Shown one piece after another: positions 1 to 6,263 of a stretch of 9,761 nucleotides of DNA. The notes under the pieces were generated by a model. It was given only the letters and a program-made list of their open reading frames with translations, searched no databases and had not been told where the DNA came from. Position numbers and translations under genes: made by a program. Position 1 is the first letter of the stretch; the number at the start of each line of letters is the position of its first letter. Origin of the DNA: Archangium sp. (GTDB lineage: Bacteria > Myxococcota > Myxococcia > Myxococcales > Myxococcaceae); assembly GCA_016793585.1 (NCBI GenBank), contig JAEUJR010000554.1, positions 1-9,761 on the forward strand, given 5' to 3'.

Positions 1-134
1 AAGCCAAGCGAGACCACCCGCGTCATGGAGGTCGGGTCGAGTTCCTGGACCCACTCGAAGAGCGCTCCAGGCGCACACGGATCGGGCGCGACACAGGCAG
101 AGAGAAGCAGAGCAATGACCGCCGGGAAGCGCAT
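1..134 (-). CDS. Putative lipoprotein, N-terminal part (cut by left edge)
   Basis: Reading leftwards from an ATG at 134, the first 44 residues begin MRFPAVIALLLSAC, a textbook lipoprotein signal: one Arg, a short hydrophobic core and a lipobox L-S-A-C with the acylated Cys at residue 14. The mature part (VAPDPCAPGALFEWVQELDP onward) has no recognisable domain in the stretch available. The reading frame stays open to the edge of the window. Upstream there is only a weak purine run (GGTGG) as ribosome site. It lies 116 bp downstream of the glutathione peroxidase gene on the same strand, so it could be co-transcribed or independent. Export and lipid anchoring are inferred from the signal; the function is unknown. 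An overlapping 68-aa frame on the same strand (23-229) has no signal and an Arg/Ser-rich shadow composition, so I prefer this one. Confidence 0.6.
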   Translation of the reverse strand, partial: MRFPAVIALLLSACVAPDPCAPGALFEWVQELDPTSMTRVVSLG

Positions 135-220
135 CGAGCGGAGCCACCATACCGCCGCACCAGACTTGCTGACTGCCTGTCCGTGCGGCTGCGATTCGAG
201 CGAGTCGCCTTCGGCTGAGT

Positions 221-242
221 GAAGCGCACGCTCGAGCGCTTC
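221..242 (-). terminator. Possible hairpin after the peroxidase gene
   Basis: GAAGCGC at 221-227 and GCGCTTC at 236-242 form a perfect 7-bp inverted repeat with an 8-nt loop. It lies 8 nt beyond the stop codon of the peroxidase gene on the minus strand. No T-run follows on that strand, so it is not a classical intrinsic terminator. It could be a weak terminator, an mRNA-end stabiliser or chance in GC-rich DNA. Confidence 0.25.
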
Positions 243-250
243 GGCCGGGG

Positions 251-1225
251 TCAGCTCTGCAGCGCCGGTGTCGCCGTTGCAGACGGGCTCGAGCGCCTCG
301 AGCGGAACGCCTTGATGGCTCCCGTCGACCAGAGCGCCCACGCCACCAACACCGGCTGGAAGAAGAGCCTGGTGAAGCGTGCCTGGTCGGTGTCGAGGCC
401 GAAGGCGCTGATGCCGTTGACGTACTGCGAGATGTTGCCGGGGAAGACGAGCACGAAGAAGGTGGCGACGACGAGGCCGACCAGCACCCGCCGCCGGCCG
501 AGCGCCAGCAGCGCCGCGCCGAGCAGCAGCTCGACGACGCCCGAAGCGAGCACCACGAAGTCGGCGTCGAGCGGCACCCACCGAGGCACCTGCGCGAGGA
601 ACTCGGTGCGCTGGAACGTGAGGTGTCCAGTGCCGGCCAGCAGCAGCGCCAGCCCCAGCAGCATTCGTGCGCCGGTCGCGACGAGGCTCGTCGACGGCGT
701 CGTGGCCCACCACGGGCGCGGCGCATCGAGCGGCTTCAGCGCTCCCGCGAGCGCGGCTTCGACCTGCTCGACGAGCGCCTCGGGCTTCTCGGTCGGCGCG
801 AAACGGGCAAGCACCTGGCCCCGACCATCGACGAGGAATTTGGTGAAGTTCCACTTGATGGCTTCGAGCCCGGCGAGGCCCGGCGCGGCCTCCTTCAGCT
901 GACGGTACAGCGGGTGCGTGTTCGGCCCGTTGACGTCGAGCTTCGCGAAGAGCGGAAAGGTGACGTCGTACTTGAGCTTGCAGGTCTCCTGAATGCCCTC
1001 GGCGCTCAGCGGCTCCTGCCCCGCGAACTGGTTGCAGGGAAACCCCAGCACCGCGAAGCCGCGGTCCTTGAAGCGGCGATGCAGCGCCTCGAGCCCCTCG
1101 AACTGGGGCGCCAGCCCGCAGCCGGTGGCGGTGTTCACGATGAGCAGCGTCTGACCGGCGTAGGCCGACAGCTTCTGCTTCTCGCCAGTGATGGTGGTGA
1201 CCTCGACCTCGTGCAACGTCGTCAT
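251..1225 (-). CDS. Glutathione peroxidase fused to DoxX-like membrane domain
   Basis: The protein is 324 aa. Residues 1-160 are a glutathione-peroxidase (thioredoxin-fold) domain: peroxidatic Cys36 in NTATGCGLAPQFEGL, the FPCNQFAGQEP signature with catalytic Gln70, and WNFTKFLVDG with Trp125/Asn126. Codon 36 is TGC, so it is a cysteine rather than a selenocysteine enzyme. Cys82 sits where thioredoxin-dependent members keep the resolving Cys, so thioredoxin is a more likely reductant than glutathione. Residues 181-303 contain about four hydrophobic helices (near 181-197, 223-242, 247-262, 285-303) with a DoxX-like pattern, which would tether the peroxidase to the inner membrane. Typical family members are about 160 aa and end before this point. 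The ATG at 1225 is chosen because AGGAG lies 6 nt upstream and the ATG overlaps the regulator's stop (ATGA). An in-frame extension to 1342 lies inside the regulator gene and is rejected. The role, lipid or organic hydroperoxide removal at the membrane, is inferred. Confidence 0.88.
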   Translation of the reverse strand: MTTLHEVEVTTITGEKQKLSAYAGQTLLIVNTATGCGLAPQFEGLEALHRRFKDRGFAVLGFPCNQFAGQEPLSAEGIQETCKLKYDVTFPLFAKLDVNGPNTHPLYRQLKEAAPGLAGLEAIKWNFTKFLVDGRGQVLARFAPTEKPEALVEQVEAALAGALKPLDAPRPWWATTPSTSLVATGARMLLGLALLLAGTGHLTFQRTEFLAQVPRWVPLDADFVVLASGVVELLLGAALLALGRRRVLVGLVVATFFVLVFPGNISQYVNGISAFGLDTDQARFTRLFFQPVLVAWALWSTGAIKAFRSRRSSPSATATPALQS

Positions 1226-1704
1226 GCGGTTCTCCTGGTGGCTTCTTCGAGGCGGCCAACGAGCGCCTGGAGTTGAGAGCGAAGGGTGGCGACCTGCGTG
1301 AGGCCCGCCTCGTCGAGCCGCTGCCCACCCAACATGCGGCACACGAGCGCTTCGGGAACGTTCACTGCGCGCGCGCGCAGCTTGCGGCCTGCTGCAGTCA
1401 ACGTGAGCACCGTCACCCGCCCGTCGTCGGCGAACGGCCGTCTCGCGAGCAGCCCCTGCTTCTCGAGCCGACGCAGCAGGGGAGACAAGGTGCCGCTGTC
1501 GAGCAACACCCGCGCCTCGAGGTCCTTCACGGTGAGGCCATCACGCTCCCAGAGCACCAGCATCACCAGGTACTGGGCGTAGGTGAGGCCCAGCGGCTCG
1601 AGCAGCGGCCGGTAGATGCGCTGGAGCAGGTTGCTGGCCGCGTAGATGGGAAAGCAGACCTGCTGGTCGAGCGACAGCACGTCGATGGCTGGAGTGCGCT
1701 TCAC
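1222..1704 (-). CDS. ohrR: OhrR-type MarR-family peroxide-sensing repressor
   Basis: A 160-aa winged-helix regulator. The N-terminus carries the OhrR signature: Cys17 in LDQQVCFPIYAASN, then Tyr31 and Tyr42 (GLTYAQYLVMLVLWE). These match the Cys15/Tyr29/Tyr40 sensing site of Bacillus subtilis OhrR with a constant offset of two. The recognition helix and wing follow (LDSGTLSPLLRRLEKQGLL, then FADDGRVTVLTLT). A second Cys at residue 122 is 105 residues after Cys17, the same separation as Cys22/Cys127 of Xanthomonas OhrR as I recall it, which suggests a two-cysteine sensor. In this family organic hydroperoxides oxidise the Cys and release the operator. The start is the GTG at 1704; a longer frame from a TTG at 1740 would start inside the palindromic operator. 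No strong Shine-Dalgarno precedes either start. Its stop overlaps the peroxidase start by ATGA, so the two genes are co-translated and the peroxidase is the likely target. Confidence 0.88.
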   Translation of the reverse strand: MKRTPAIDVLSLDQQVCFPIYAASNLLQRIYRPLLEPLGLTYAQYLVMLVLWERDGLTVKDLEARVLLDSGTLSPLLRRLEKQGLLARRPFADDGRVTVLTLTAAGRKLRARAVNVPEALVCRMLGGQRLDEAGLTQVATLRSQLQALVGRLEEATRRTA

Positions 1705-1725
1705 GGCGGGAGGTGTAGTGAGCCG

Positions 1726-1745
1726 ATAGGTTGCGTGCAACCTAT
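1726..1745. promoter_or_regulatory. Perfect 20-bp palindrome, candidate OhrR operator
   Basis: The sequence ATAGGTTGCGTGCAACCTAT is an exact inverted repeat (9-bp arms, GT centre). It ends 21 bp upstream of the GTG start of the OhrR-type gene. Autoregulated MarR/OhrR repressors bind palindromes at this position, and the size fits an OhrR dimer. I cannot place -35/-10 boxes with confidence. Assigning it to this regulator is inference from position and symmetry. Confidence 0.7.
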
Positions 1746-1865
1746 TCGACCAGACAACTCACGAAGCTCAGTTCTCGCCGTCATGAAGCCAGCGGCAGCG
1801 ACCCTTCACTGGCGAGACGCGCTCACTCGACGAGGCACGGGCCACTTCGCCGTCTACAGAATGTC

Positions 1866-2028
1866 GATCCGACGCAGAGACCCGACGCGGAGAGCACGGA
1901 CCCGACGCGGAGAGCACGGACCCGACGCGGAGCGCGCGGACCCGACGCACAGACCCGATGTGAGGAGCACGGATCCGACACACGGATCCGACGGGAGAAC
2001 CGATGCCGCACGGATCCGGCGCGGAGCG
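1866..2028. repeat. Irregular tandem repeat, 13-/20-bp unit, in non-coding DNA
   Basis: The non-coding gap 1705-2046 holds about ten copies of a core GAYCCGAY-like motif beginning at 1866, 1879, 1899, 1919, 1939, 1952, 1972, 1985, 1997 and 2013. The last two are degenerate. Spacings are 13, 20, 20, 20, 13, 20, 13, 12 and 16 bp. The best-conserved unit is GACCCGACGCGGAGAGCACG, present as two exact copies at 1879-1898 and 1899-1918 and a near copy at 1919-1938. The 20-mer looks like a 13-bp core plus an optional 7-bp tail (GAGCACG). Several right-hand copies contain the self-complementary CGGATCCG. There are no spacers and no coding signature; overlapping frames give only Arg/Ser-rich shadows. 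The array lies between the end of the 15-heme gene and the OhrR promoter. Apart from this array and the palindrome I see nothing in 1705-2046. Confidence 0.75.
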
Positions 2029-2046
2029 CACCAGCGACGAGGCGCT

Positions 2047-3645
2047 TCAGGGAAGCGCGAAGTCGACTCGCCCATTCACATGCAACTCAGGGCGCACGAA
2101 GCCACCATCAGGCAGCGCGTTGAGGTGACACGCTCCACAGTCGGTGCGGTTCACGTGCGGCAGCGGAGGCGGCGCTCCGTGGCACGAGTCGCACTGCCGC
2201 TGAGAGCCGTCGACCTGCGTCCACTTCGGAGCCGTCTTCGTTCCACCGCCCGAGTTCGGCGTTCCGATGAGGTGCGAGACGTCGTGGCAGCCGTTGGTGC
2301 ACGTCGCGGTCGCCGGCGTGTAGCTGGCCACCGCGAAGTTGCTCGTCGCCACGCCCTGGAACCGCACGTCATTGACGCCGTTGATGTGGCCCTGCGCGAT
2401 GACGGCGGCCGGCACCACGTGGCACTCCGCGCAGCCGACCTGCCGCGCCAGCCCGCGCCCGACGAGGTGGGCCTGATGCGCGCCGACTCCAGCGCGCGTC
2501 GTGTCGGCGCTGCCCGAGAGGTCGTTCGGCGGAGCCCCCGACATGCTCGCCGCGTTGCCGTGGCAGCCGTTGCACGCCATCGGCTGGTTCTGGTTCACCA
2601 CGCCGTTGACGTGCGTGCCGCGGGCGAGCTGCCCGTTCTCGGCCGGGTGACACAGAATGCACAGGTTCTGCTGCGTCACCTGCGGGTGCGGCAGCGCGGG
2701 CGGTGCGCCGTGACAGGAGCTGCACGAGAGCCCCGCGTCGGGCGTGTTCCACTCGGGAGAGCGCGGCGTGCCGGCATCTCCGACGCCGTGGCAGCTCGTC
2801 GCGCAGGTGTGCGTCGCGGCGTCGTACTTCACCGCAGGCAACACCTCAGCCGCGCCACCGTTCGGGTGCGTCGACGTGAAGACCATCGTCGGAACGACGT
2901 GACAGGTGGCGCAGTCGACGGGCTTGCTCCACTTGCCGCCGGAGACGTGCGCGGTGTGCGCGCCCACGCCCACGTTCGTCACGTCAGTGCCGCCGTCGAG
3001 CGAGCGTGGAGGCACGCCGGCGTCGTTGGCGCCGTGACACGCGCTGCACGAGGCCTCGTTGCGTTGAACGATGCCGTCGACGTGCAGCTGCGCGGCGTGA
3101 ATGCCCTGCGCGTCGTACACCTCGGCGTGACACACCTCGCACGCGGCGTACTGCGGGTGCGGCGCCTTCGGCGGCAACGTGTGACAGCTGCCGCACGCCT
3201 CCTCCGACGTGCGCGGGCGCGTCCACTTGCCAGACACCGGGCCGTGGCAACCGGAGTTGGTGCACTGGCGCGTGCCCAGGTCCCACGCGGGCGACAGGCC
3301 GCCGTCTTTCGTCGCGATGGCGCCGAACGTCAGCTGCGTCTTGCCGTCGTTGTGGCCGGCCGACTCGGCCGTCTCGGGCACCTTGTGACACTCGACGCAG
3401 GCCACCACGCCGTGCGTCTTCGAGGCGGTGAGGTGCTCTGCATGCGCGCCGACGCCGGGGTACGAGACGGCCGTGTTGCCGAAGGTGTCGCTCGGCGGAG
3501 CAGCTCTCGTCACCTCGTCACCCGCGCGCGTGGAGTCGCCGTGGCAGCGCACGCACTGGTTGTCGGGCCGCGGCCCGGGCTCCCTCGGAATGAAGCAGGC
3601 CGAGGTGAAGCAGAGCATCGTCAAAGTCCACGCGTGCCGGCTCAC
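2047..3645 (-). CDS. 15-heme c-type cytochrome, three pentaheme modules
   Basis: A 532-aa exported cytochrome with 15 heme-attachment motifs: 12 CX2CH, two CX3CH (Cys281, Cys449) and one CX4CH (Cys128). They fall into three modules of five hemes starting at Cys31, Cys200 and Cys358. Each module repeats the same order: CxxCHG, a VGAHxxH segment, CxxCHxVP, an expanded third motif, CxxCHxxPPxxPHPQ, CxxCH and a closing H-V-D/N-G. This resembles the Geobacter doubled CxxxxCH/CxxCH families. The N-terminus MSRHAWTLTMLCFTSAC is a short signal with a weak lipobox (TSAC, Cys17), so surface or periplasmic lipid anchoring is possible but not certain. The GTG start at 3645 is supported by GGAGG 6 nt upstream and by the GTGA overlap with the 12-heme gene; an in-frame extension to 3951 runs through that gene and is rejected. 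As last gene of the porin operon it is a candidate outer cytochrome of a porin-cytochrome conduit. Confidence 0.87.
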   Translation of the reverse strand: MSRHAWTLTMLCFTSACFIPREPGPRPDNQCVRCHGDSTRAGDEVTRAAPPSDTFGNTAVSYPGVGAHAEHLTASKTHGVVACVECHKVPETAESAGHNDGKTQLTFGAIATKDGGLSPAWDLGTRQCTNSGCHGPVSGKWTRPRTSEEACGSCHTLPPKAPHPQYAACEVCHAEVYDAQGIHAAQLHVDGIVQRNEASCSACHGANDAGVPPRSLDGGTDVTNVGVGAHTAHVSGGKWSKPVDCATCHVVPTMVFTSTHPNGGAAEVLPAVKYDAATHTCATSCHGVGDAGTPRSPEWNTPDAGLSCSSCHGAPPALPHPQVTQQNLCILCHPAENGQLARGTHVNGVVNQNQPMACNGCHGNAASMSGAPPNDLSGSADTTRAGVGAHQAHLVGRGLARQVGCAECHVVPAAVIAQGHINGVNDVRFQGVATSNFAVASYTPATATCTNGCHDVSHLIGTPNSGGGTKTAPKWTQVDGSQRQCDSCHGAPPPLPHVNRTDCGACHLNALPDGGFVRPELHVNGRVDFALP

Positions 3646-4694
3646 AGCGAGCCTCCGTGACAGGCCGAGCACTCGGCGTTCGAGAGAGGCGCGGTGCTGC
3701 GCCAGCCGGCGGGGTGCGGGGTGCCGCCCGTGCCGCCCACCTTGTGACAGCGCACGCAGTTGCTGGCCGCGCCCTGGTCGTGACACGCCGCGCACGAGGC
3801 GATGTTGCGCCGCGCCGCCAGGCCGTGACCGTTCCGCGCCAGCCCGAGCCCGCTCGCCCACTGCGCCGGGTGAATGCCCTCGGCGCCAGCACGTGAAGGC
3901 GAGACGCCGCGCGCCACGTGACACGCATCGCACTCGGTCTTCGCGTGACACGTCACGCAGCTGCCGGGCTGGGAGTCGGCCTCGAGCGCATGCCGCGTCA
4001 GCCAGTCGAAGCGGTGCACCAGCTCACGGTCGATGGCCTCGGGGTTGCGCTGTGCAGGAGACGACGGCCGCGTGGCGTCGTGGCAGCTGTCGCACGTCGT
4101 CTGCGAGTGGCACGTCTCACAGCCAGCCGGGTTCGCGCGCGCCTCCTGGCCATGCCGCTTCATCCACGCGGCGTCGTGCCGCAGGAACGAGGTCGGCATC
4201 AGCGTCTTGAGGTCGGTCTCCTTGTGGCAGTTGGTGCAGGTGCCCTCGTCGAACTGCTTCTTGTGCTCGTGGCACGACAGGCACGTCGCCATCGGTGGGA
4301 AGAGCGGGTCTCCACCGGCGACGCCGACCGCGCCCGCGTGGCAGTTCACGCACTGGCCCTTGATGGTGGGCATCTTCAGGTGCGGGTCGTGTTTGAACTG
4401 AATCGACTTGCCGACGGGCAGCGTCGCCACCGCGGGCCGAATCGAGCTCGCGTACACCTCGTTCGAGTCCTTGTGGCAGCTGACGCACGCGGTCACCTGC
4501 GGCTGCTTCCACGAGTCTTTCTTCGTCTCGTCGCCCTGGTGGCACGACGCGCACGACAAGCAGGCCTTCTGGCCCGCGCCGCCGCACTCGAGCTCGGCGA
4601 GGTGCTGCCGGTGGGGGAAACGGGTCAACAACCCGCGCGCACACGCCGAGATGAGCAGCGCGAACGCGAGGAGGACGATGGCTCGCTTCGTCAT
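3642..4694 (-). CDS. 12-heme lipoprotein c-type cytochrome
   Basis: A 350-aa protein. MTKRAIVLLAFALLISAC is a clear lipoprotein signal (lipobox I-S-A-C, Cys18). Twelve CX2CH motifs start at Cys48, 70, 115, 138, 153, 192, 201, 246, 255, 301, 313 and 342. Candidate distal ligands include FPHRQHL and FKHDPHLKM. From about residue 172 three diheme repeats appear, each with an upstream H, then W, then two heme sites 9-12 residues apart (192/201, 246/255, 301/313). Two extra Cys (37, 45) lie before the first heme. The ATG at 4694 is preceded by GGGAGG at 6-nt spacing and overlaps the porin stop (ATGA); its own stop overlaps the start of the 15-heme gene (GTGA). Tight coupling to a porin suggests the periplasmic or barrel-embedded electron carrier of an outer-membrane conduit. 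It does not look like MtrA, and which membrane face it occupies is unknown. Confidence 0.88.
   Translation of the reverse strand: MTKRAIVLLAFALLISACARGLLTRFPHRQHLAELECGGAGQKACLSCASCHQGDETKKDSWKQPQVTACVSCHKDSNEVYASSIRPAVATLPVGKSIQFKHDPHLKMPTIKGQCVNCHAGAVGVAGGDPLFPPMATCLSCHEHKKQFDEGTCTNCHKETDLKTLMPTSFLRHDAAWMKRHGQEARANPAGCETCHSQTTCDSCHDATRPSSPAQRNPEAIDRELVHRFDWLTRHALEADSQPGSCVTCHAKTECDACHVARGVSPSRAGAEGIHPAQWASGLGLARNGHGLAARRNIASCAACHDQGAASNCVRCHKVGGTGGTPHPAGWRSTAPLSNAECSACHGGSL
3652..3656 (-). promoter_or_regulatory. Ribosome-binding site fixing the GTG start of the 15-heme gene
   Basis: On the minus strand GGAGG stands 6 nt before the GTG at 3645, inside the last codons of the 12-heme gene. 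It decides between this start and the much longer upstream frame. Confidence 0.75.
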
Positions 4695-6025
4695 GGCCGG
4701 CCTCCCATCGAGTTCGGCTCGAGCTCGACGACGAGACGACCGAGGCCCTGCACCTCGAAGGCGGCGTACGGCGTCGACATGAGGGTGGTGGAGAGCATCG
4801 TGCGCAGCCACGGGGTGATGGCCCACTCACAGCTCGCGATACCCGTGAGCGATGACGAGACGCCGTGAATCGGGGCGTCATACACGTACAAGGCGCTGTC
4901 GAGGGCTCCGGTGATGGTGGAGGTGGCGCGATAACGGGCGCCGAGCCGGCCCTGCGTGTAGCCCTGCGTGCCCATCATCACGCGCGCGACCTCGGCCTGC
5001 ACCAGCCAGCGCTCGTCGACGTCGGGCACCCACTTCGCTCTCGCGAGCCCGCGGCCACCGGGGCGGTCGCCGTCGTACACCTGCCCCGCGCCACGGCCCG
5101 TCAGCGTCAGGCGCCACGGCAGCTGCACCGTCAGCTCGGCGCCGAGCTCGTGCCACGAGGCTCCACCGAACGCGGCGAGAATGCTCGTCTGCGGAAGCAG
5201 GAGCGACGGGCTCTGGTACGAGTAGTCGACCGACGCGGTGGCAAAACGCCAGCCCGTCACGTCGGCCCACACGCGCGCTTCCGAGAAGCCCAGCGACTTC
5301 ACGTCGAAGGCGGCGCGCGCGCCGAGGCCCATCCAGTCCACCGGCTGGCTGCCGACGTCGGCGCTCACCACGCGGTAGGCCACGCCGATGTCGTCGTGCT
5401 GCTCGTGAAAGGCGAGGGAGCCACGAATCGTCTGGCCGTACCGAACGCCCGCGCGGGCTCCGACGAGGAACTGGCCGGCGCGGTTCTGCGCTTCACGCAG
5501 CCGTGGGTCTTCGAGCGCTTCACCGATGGAGCCGAGCACCCAGGCGCCACGCGGCAGACTCCAGCGGGGCAGCGCGACGAAGCCGGCGTAGGCGTCGAGG
5601 TCGAAGTGGCCGAACGTCGCTCCACCCGAGACGCCGTCGAAGCGCACGTAGCGGGCCGAGCCCGGCCACGTCACCTGCCGGCCCAGCTTCACGCGCCACG
5701 GACCGCTGCGGTACTGCGCCCAGGCCGTGGTGACGTCTCCGTCTCCCAGCAACCCGTCGCGCGGACCGACCCGGCCCCACGCCGCCACCTCGCCACTCAA
5801 CGTGTCGGGAGCGCCCGGCAGGTCCATGCCTCCAAACCGGAGGAACCCCGTCGTCGTGAACGGCAACGCGAGCGGCATCGGCGCCACCACGCCGGGAACC
5901 CCCGGCAGCAACGCCTGCTGAAACGCCTGCGCCTGGAGCGTCGCTCTCGCGTCGACCCACGTCGGCACATCAGCCAGAGCCGAGGCCGACATCAGGCACG
6001 CTACTACCGCGCCCTTCGACGGCAC
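4691..6025 (-). CDS. Outer-membrane beta-barrel (porin-like), porin-cytochrome partner
   Basis: A 444-aa protein. MPSKGAVVACLMSASALA is a signal peptide with an A-L-A cleavage site before DVPTW. The mature part (about 426 aa) has no long hydrophobic helix. It shows alternating polar/apolar stretches rich in Gly, Trp, Tyr and Arg, such as SGEVAAWGRVGPRDG, AWAQYRSGPWRVKLG, FDLDAYAGFVALPRW and VDYSYQSPSLLLPQTS, as in transmembrane barrels. It does not end in the aromatic residue usual for outer-membrane barrels, and the mature part has a single Cys (near IASCEW), so the MtrB-type N-terminal CxxC is absent. Length is close to the small Geobacter-type porins of porin-cytochrome complexes and well below MtrB. 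The GTG at 6025 is chosen for its GGAGG at 6-nt spacing and the clean signal it yields; an upstream in-frame GTG (VIRR...) is the alternative. First gene of the operon; its stop overlaps the 12-heme gene start (ATGA). The conduit role is inferred from neighbours; the barrel could be an unrelated porin. Confidence 0.75.
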   Translation of the reverse strand: MPSKGAVVACLMSASALADVPTWVDARATLQAQAFQQALLPGVPGVVAPMPLALPFTTTGFLRFGGMDLPGAPDTLSGEVAAWGRVGPRDGLLGDGDVTTAWAQYRSGPWRVKLGRQVTWPGSARYVRFDGVSGGATFGHFDLDAYAGFVALPRWSLPRGAWVLGSIGEALEDPRLREAQNRAGQFLVGARAGVRYGQTIRGSLAFHEQHDDIGVAYRVVSADVGSQPVDWMGLGARAAFDVKSLGFSEARVWADVTGWRFATASVDYSYQSPSLLLPQTSILAAFGGASWHELGAELTVQLPWRLTLTGRGAGQVYDGDRPGGRGLARAKWVPDVDERWLVQAEVARVMMGTQGYTQGRLGARYRATSTITGALDSALYVYDAPIHGVSSSLTGIASCEWAITPWLRTMLSTTLMSTPYAAFEVQGLGRLVVELEPNSMGGRP

Positions 6026-6263
6026 CGCTCGCCTCCACAACCTGTCTCTGCCCAGCCGACGAATCACGGGTGCCCTCGAATCTCGAAACCCTTGTAGACA
6101 AGATCCGTTCTCAGCCACGAACGCGTCGAAAGCGGTCTCTCCGACGCACTTGCTGCGGGGTCGTCTTTTCCAGCCGCAGAAATTGCAGAATGTCAGTGTC
6201 GTGTCAGCTTGATCAGCACTTGGTACAGCCGACGCACGGTCGCTCGAACCGGAGACTCTCTTG
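6026..6263. promoter_or_regulatory. Divergent intergenic region between two cytochrome operons
   Basis: The 238 bp between the leftward porin start and the rightward decaheme start are less GC-biased than the genes around them and must hold promoters for both operons. Visible elements are a 12-bp inverted repeat CTTGTAGACAAG at 6091-6102 and two direct TGTCAG copies at 6191-6196 and 6202-6207, 11 bp apart or about one helical turn. I find no convincing sigma70 or sigma54 box on either strand. The open frames crossing it look like shadows. Confidence 0.6.
6032..6036 (-). promoter_or_regulatory. Ribosome-binding site fixing the GTG start of the porin
   Basis: Minus-strand GGAGG lies 6 nt before the GTG at 6025, the same spacing as for the other two genes of this operon. 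It favours the start that leaves a short, clean signal peptide. Confidence 0.7.

Noticed and set aside
25..222. 65-aa plus-strand frame near the left edge
   Set aside because: No ribosome site, signal or domain, and it is antisense to a better-supported lipoprotein start on the minus strand.
1118..1120. Selenocysteine in the peroxidase active site
   Set aside because: The codon is TGC (Cys), not TGA, so no recoding is needed.
1705..1740. TTG start of the OhrR-type gene at 1740
   Set aside because: It would begin within the 20-bp palindrome; the GTG at 1704 gives a length and Cys position matching the family.
1866..2028. Possible CRISPR array
   Set aside because: Units are 13-20 bp, run directly into each other and have no unique spacers; no cas gene nearby.
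1273..3660. 795-aa open frame on the plus strand
   Set aside because: Arg/Val/Ala-rich shadow lying antisense to the OhrR-type gene and the 15-heme gene, whose heme motifs, repeat structure and ribosome sites mark the true strand.
3646..3951. N-terminal extension of the 15-heme protein to 3951
   Set aside because: The extension is out-of-frame reading of the 12-heme gene with Arg-rich sequence; GGAGG and the GTGA junction support the start at 3645.
3918..4868. 316-aa plus-strand open frame over the 12-heme gene
   Set aside because: Arg/Val/Leu-rich shadow with no motif; the opposite strand has twelve CxxCH sites and a lipoprotein signal.
4865..6097. 410-aa plus-strand open frame over the porin
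   Set aside because: His/Arg-rich shadow composition and no signal; the minus strand gives a signal peptide, ribosome site and operon overlap.
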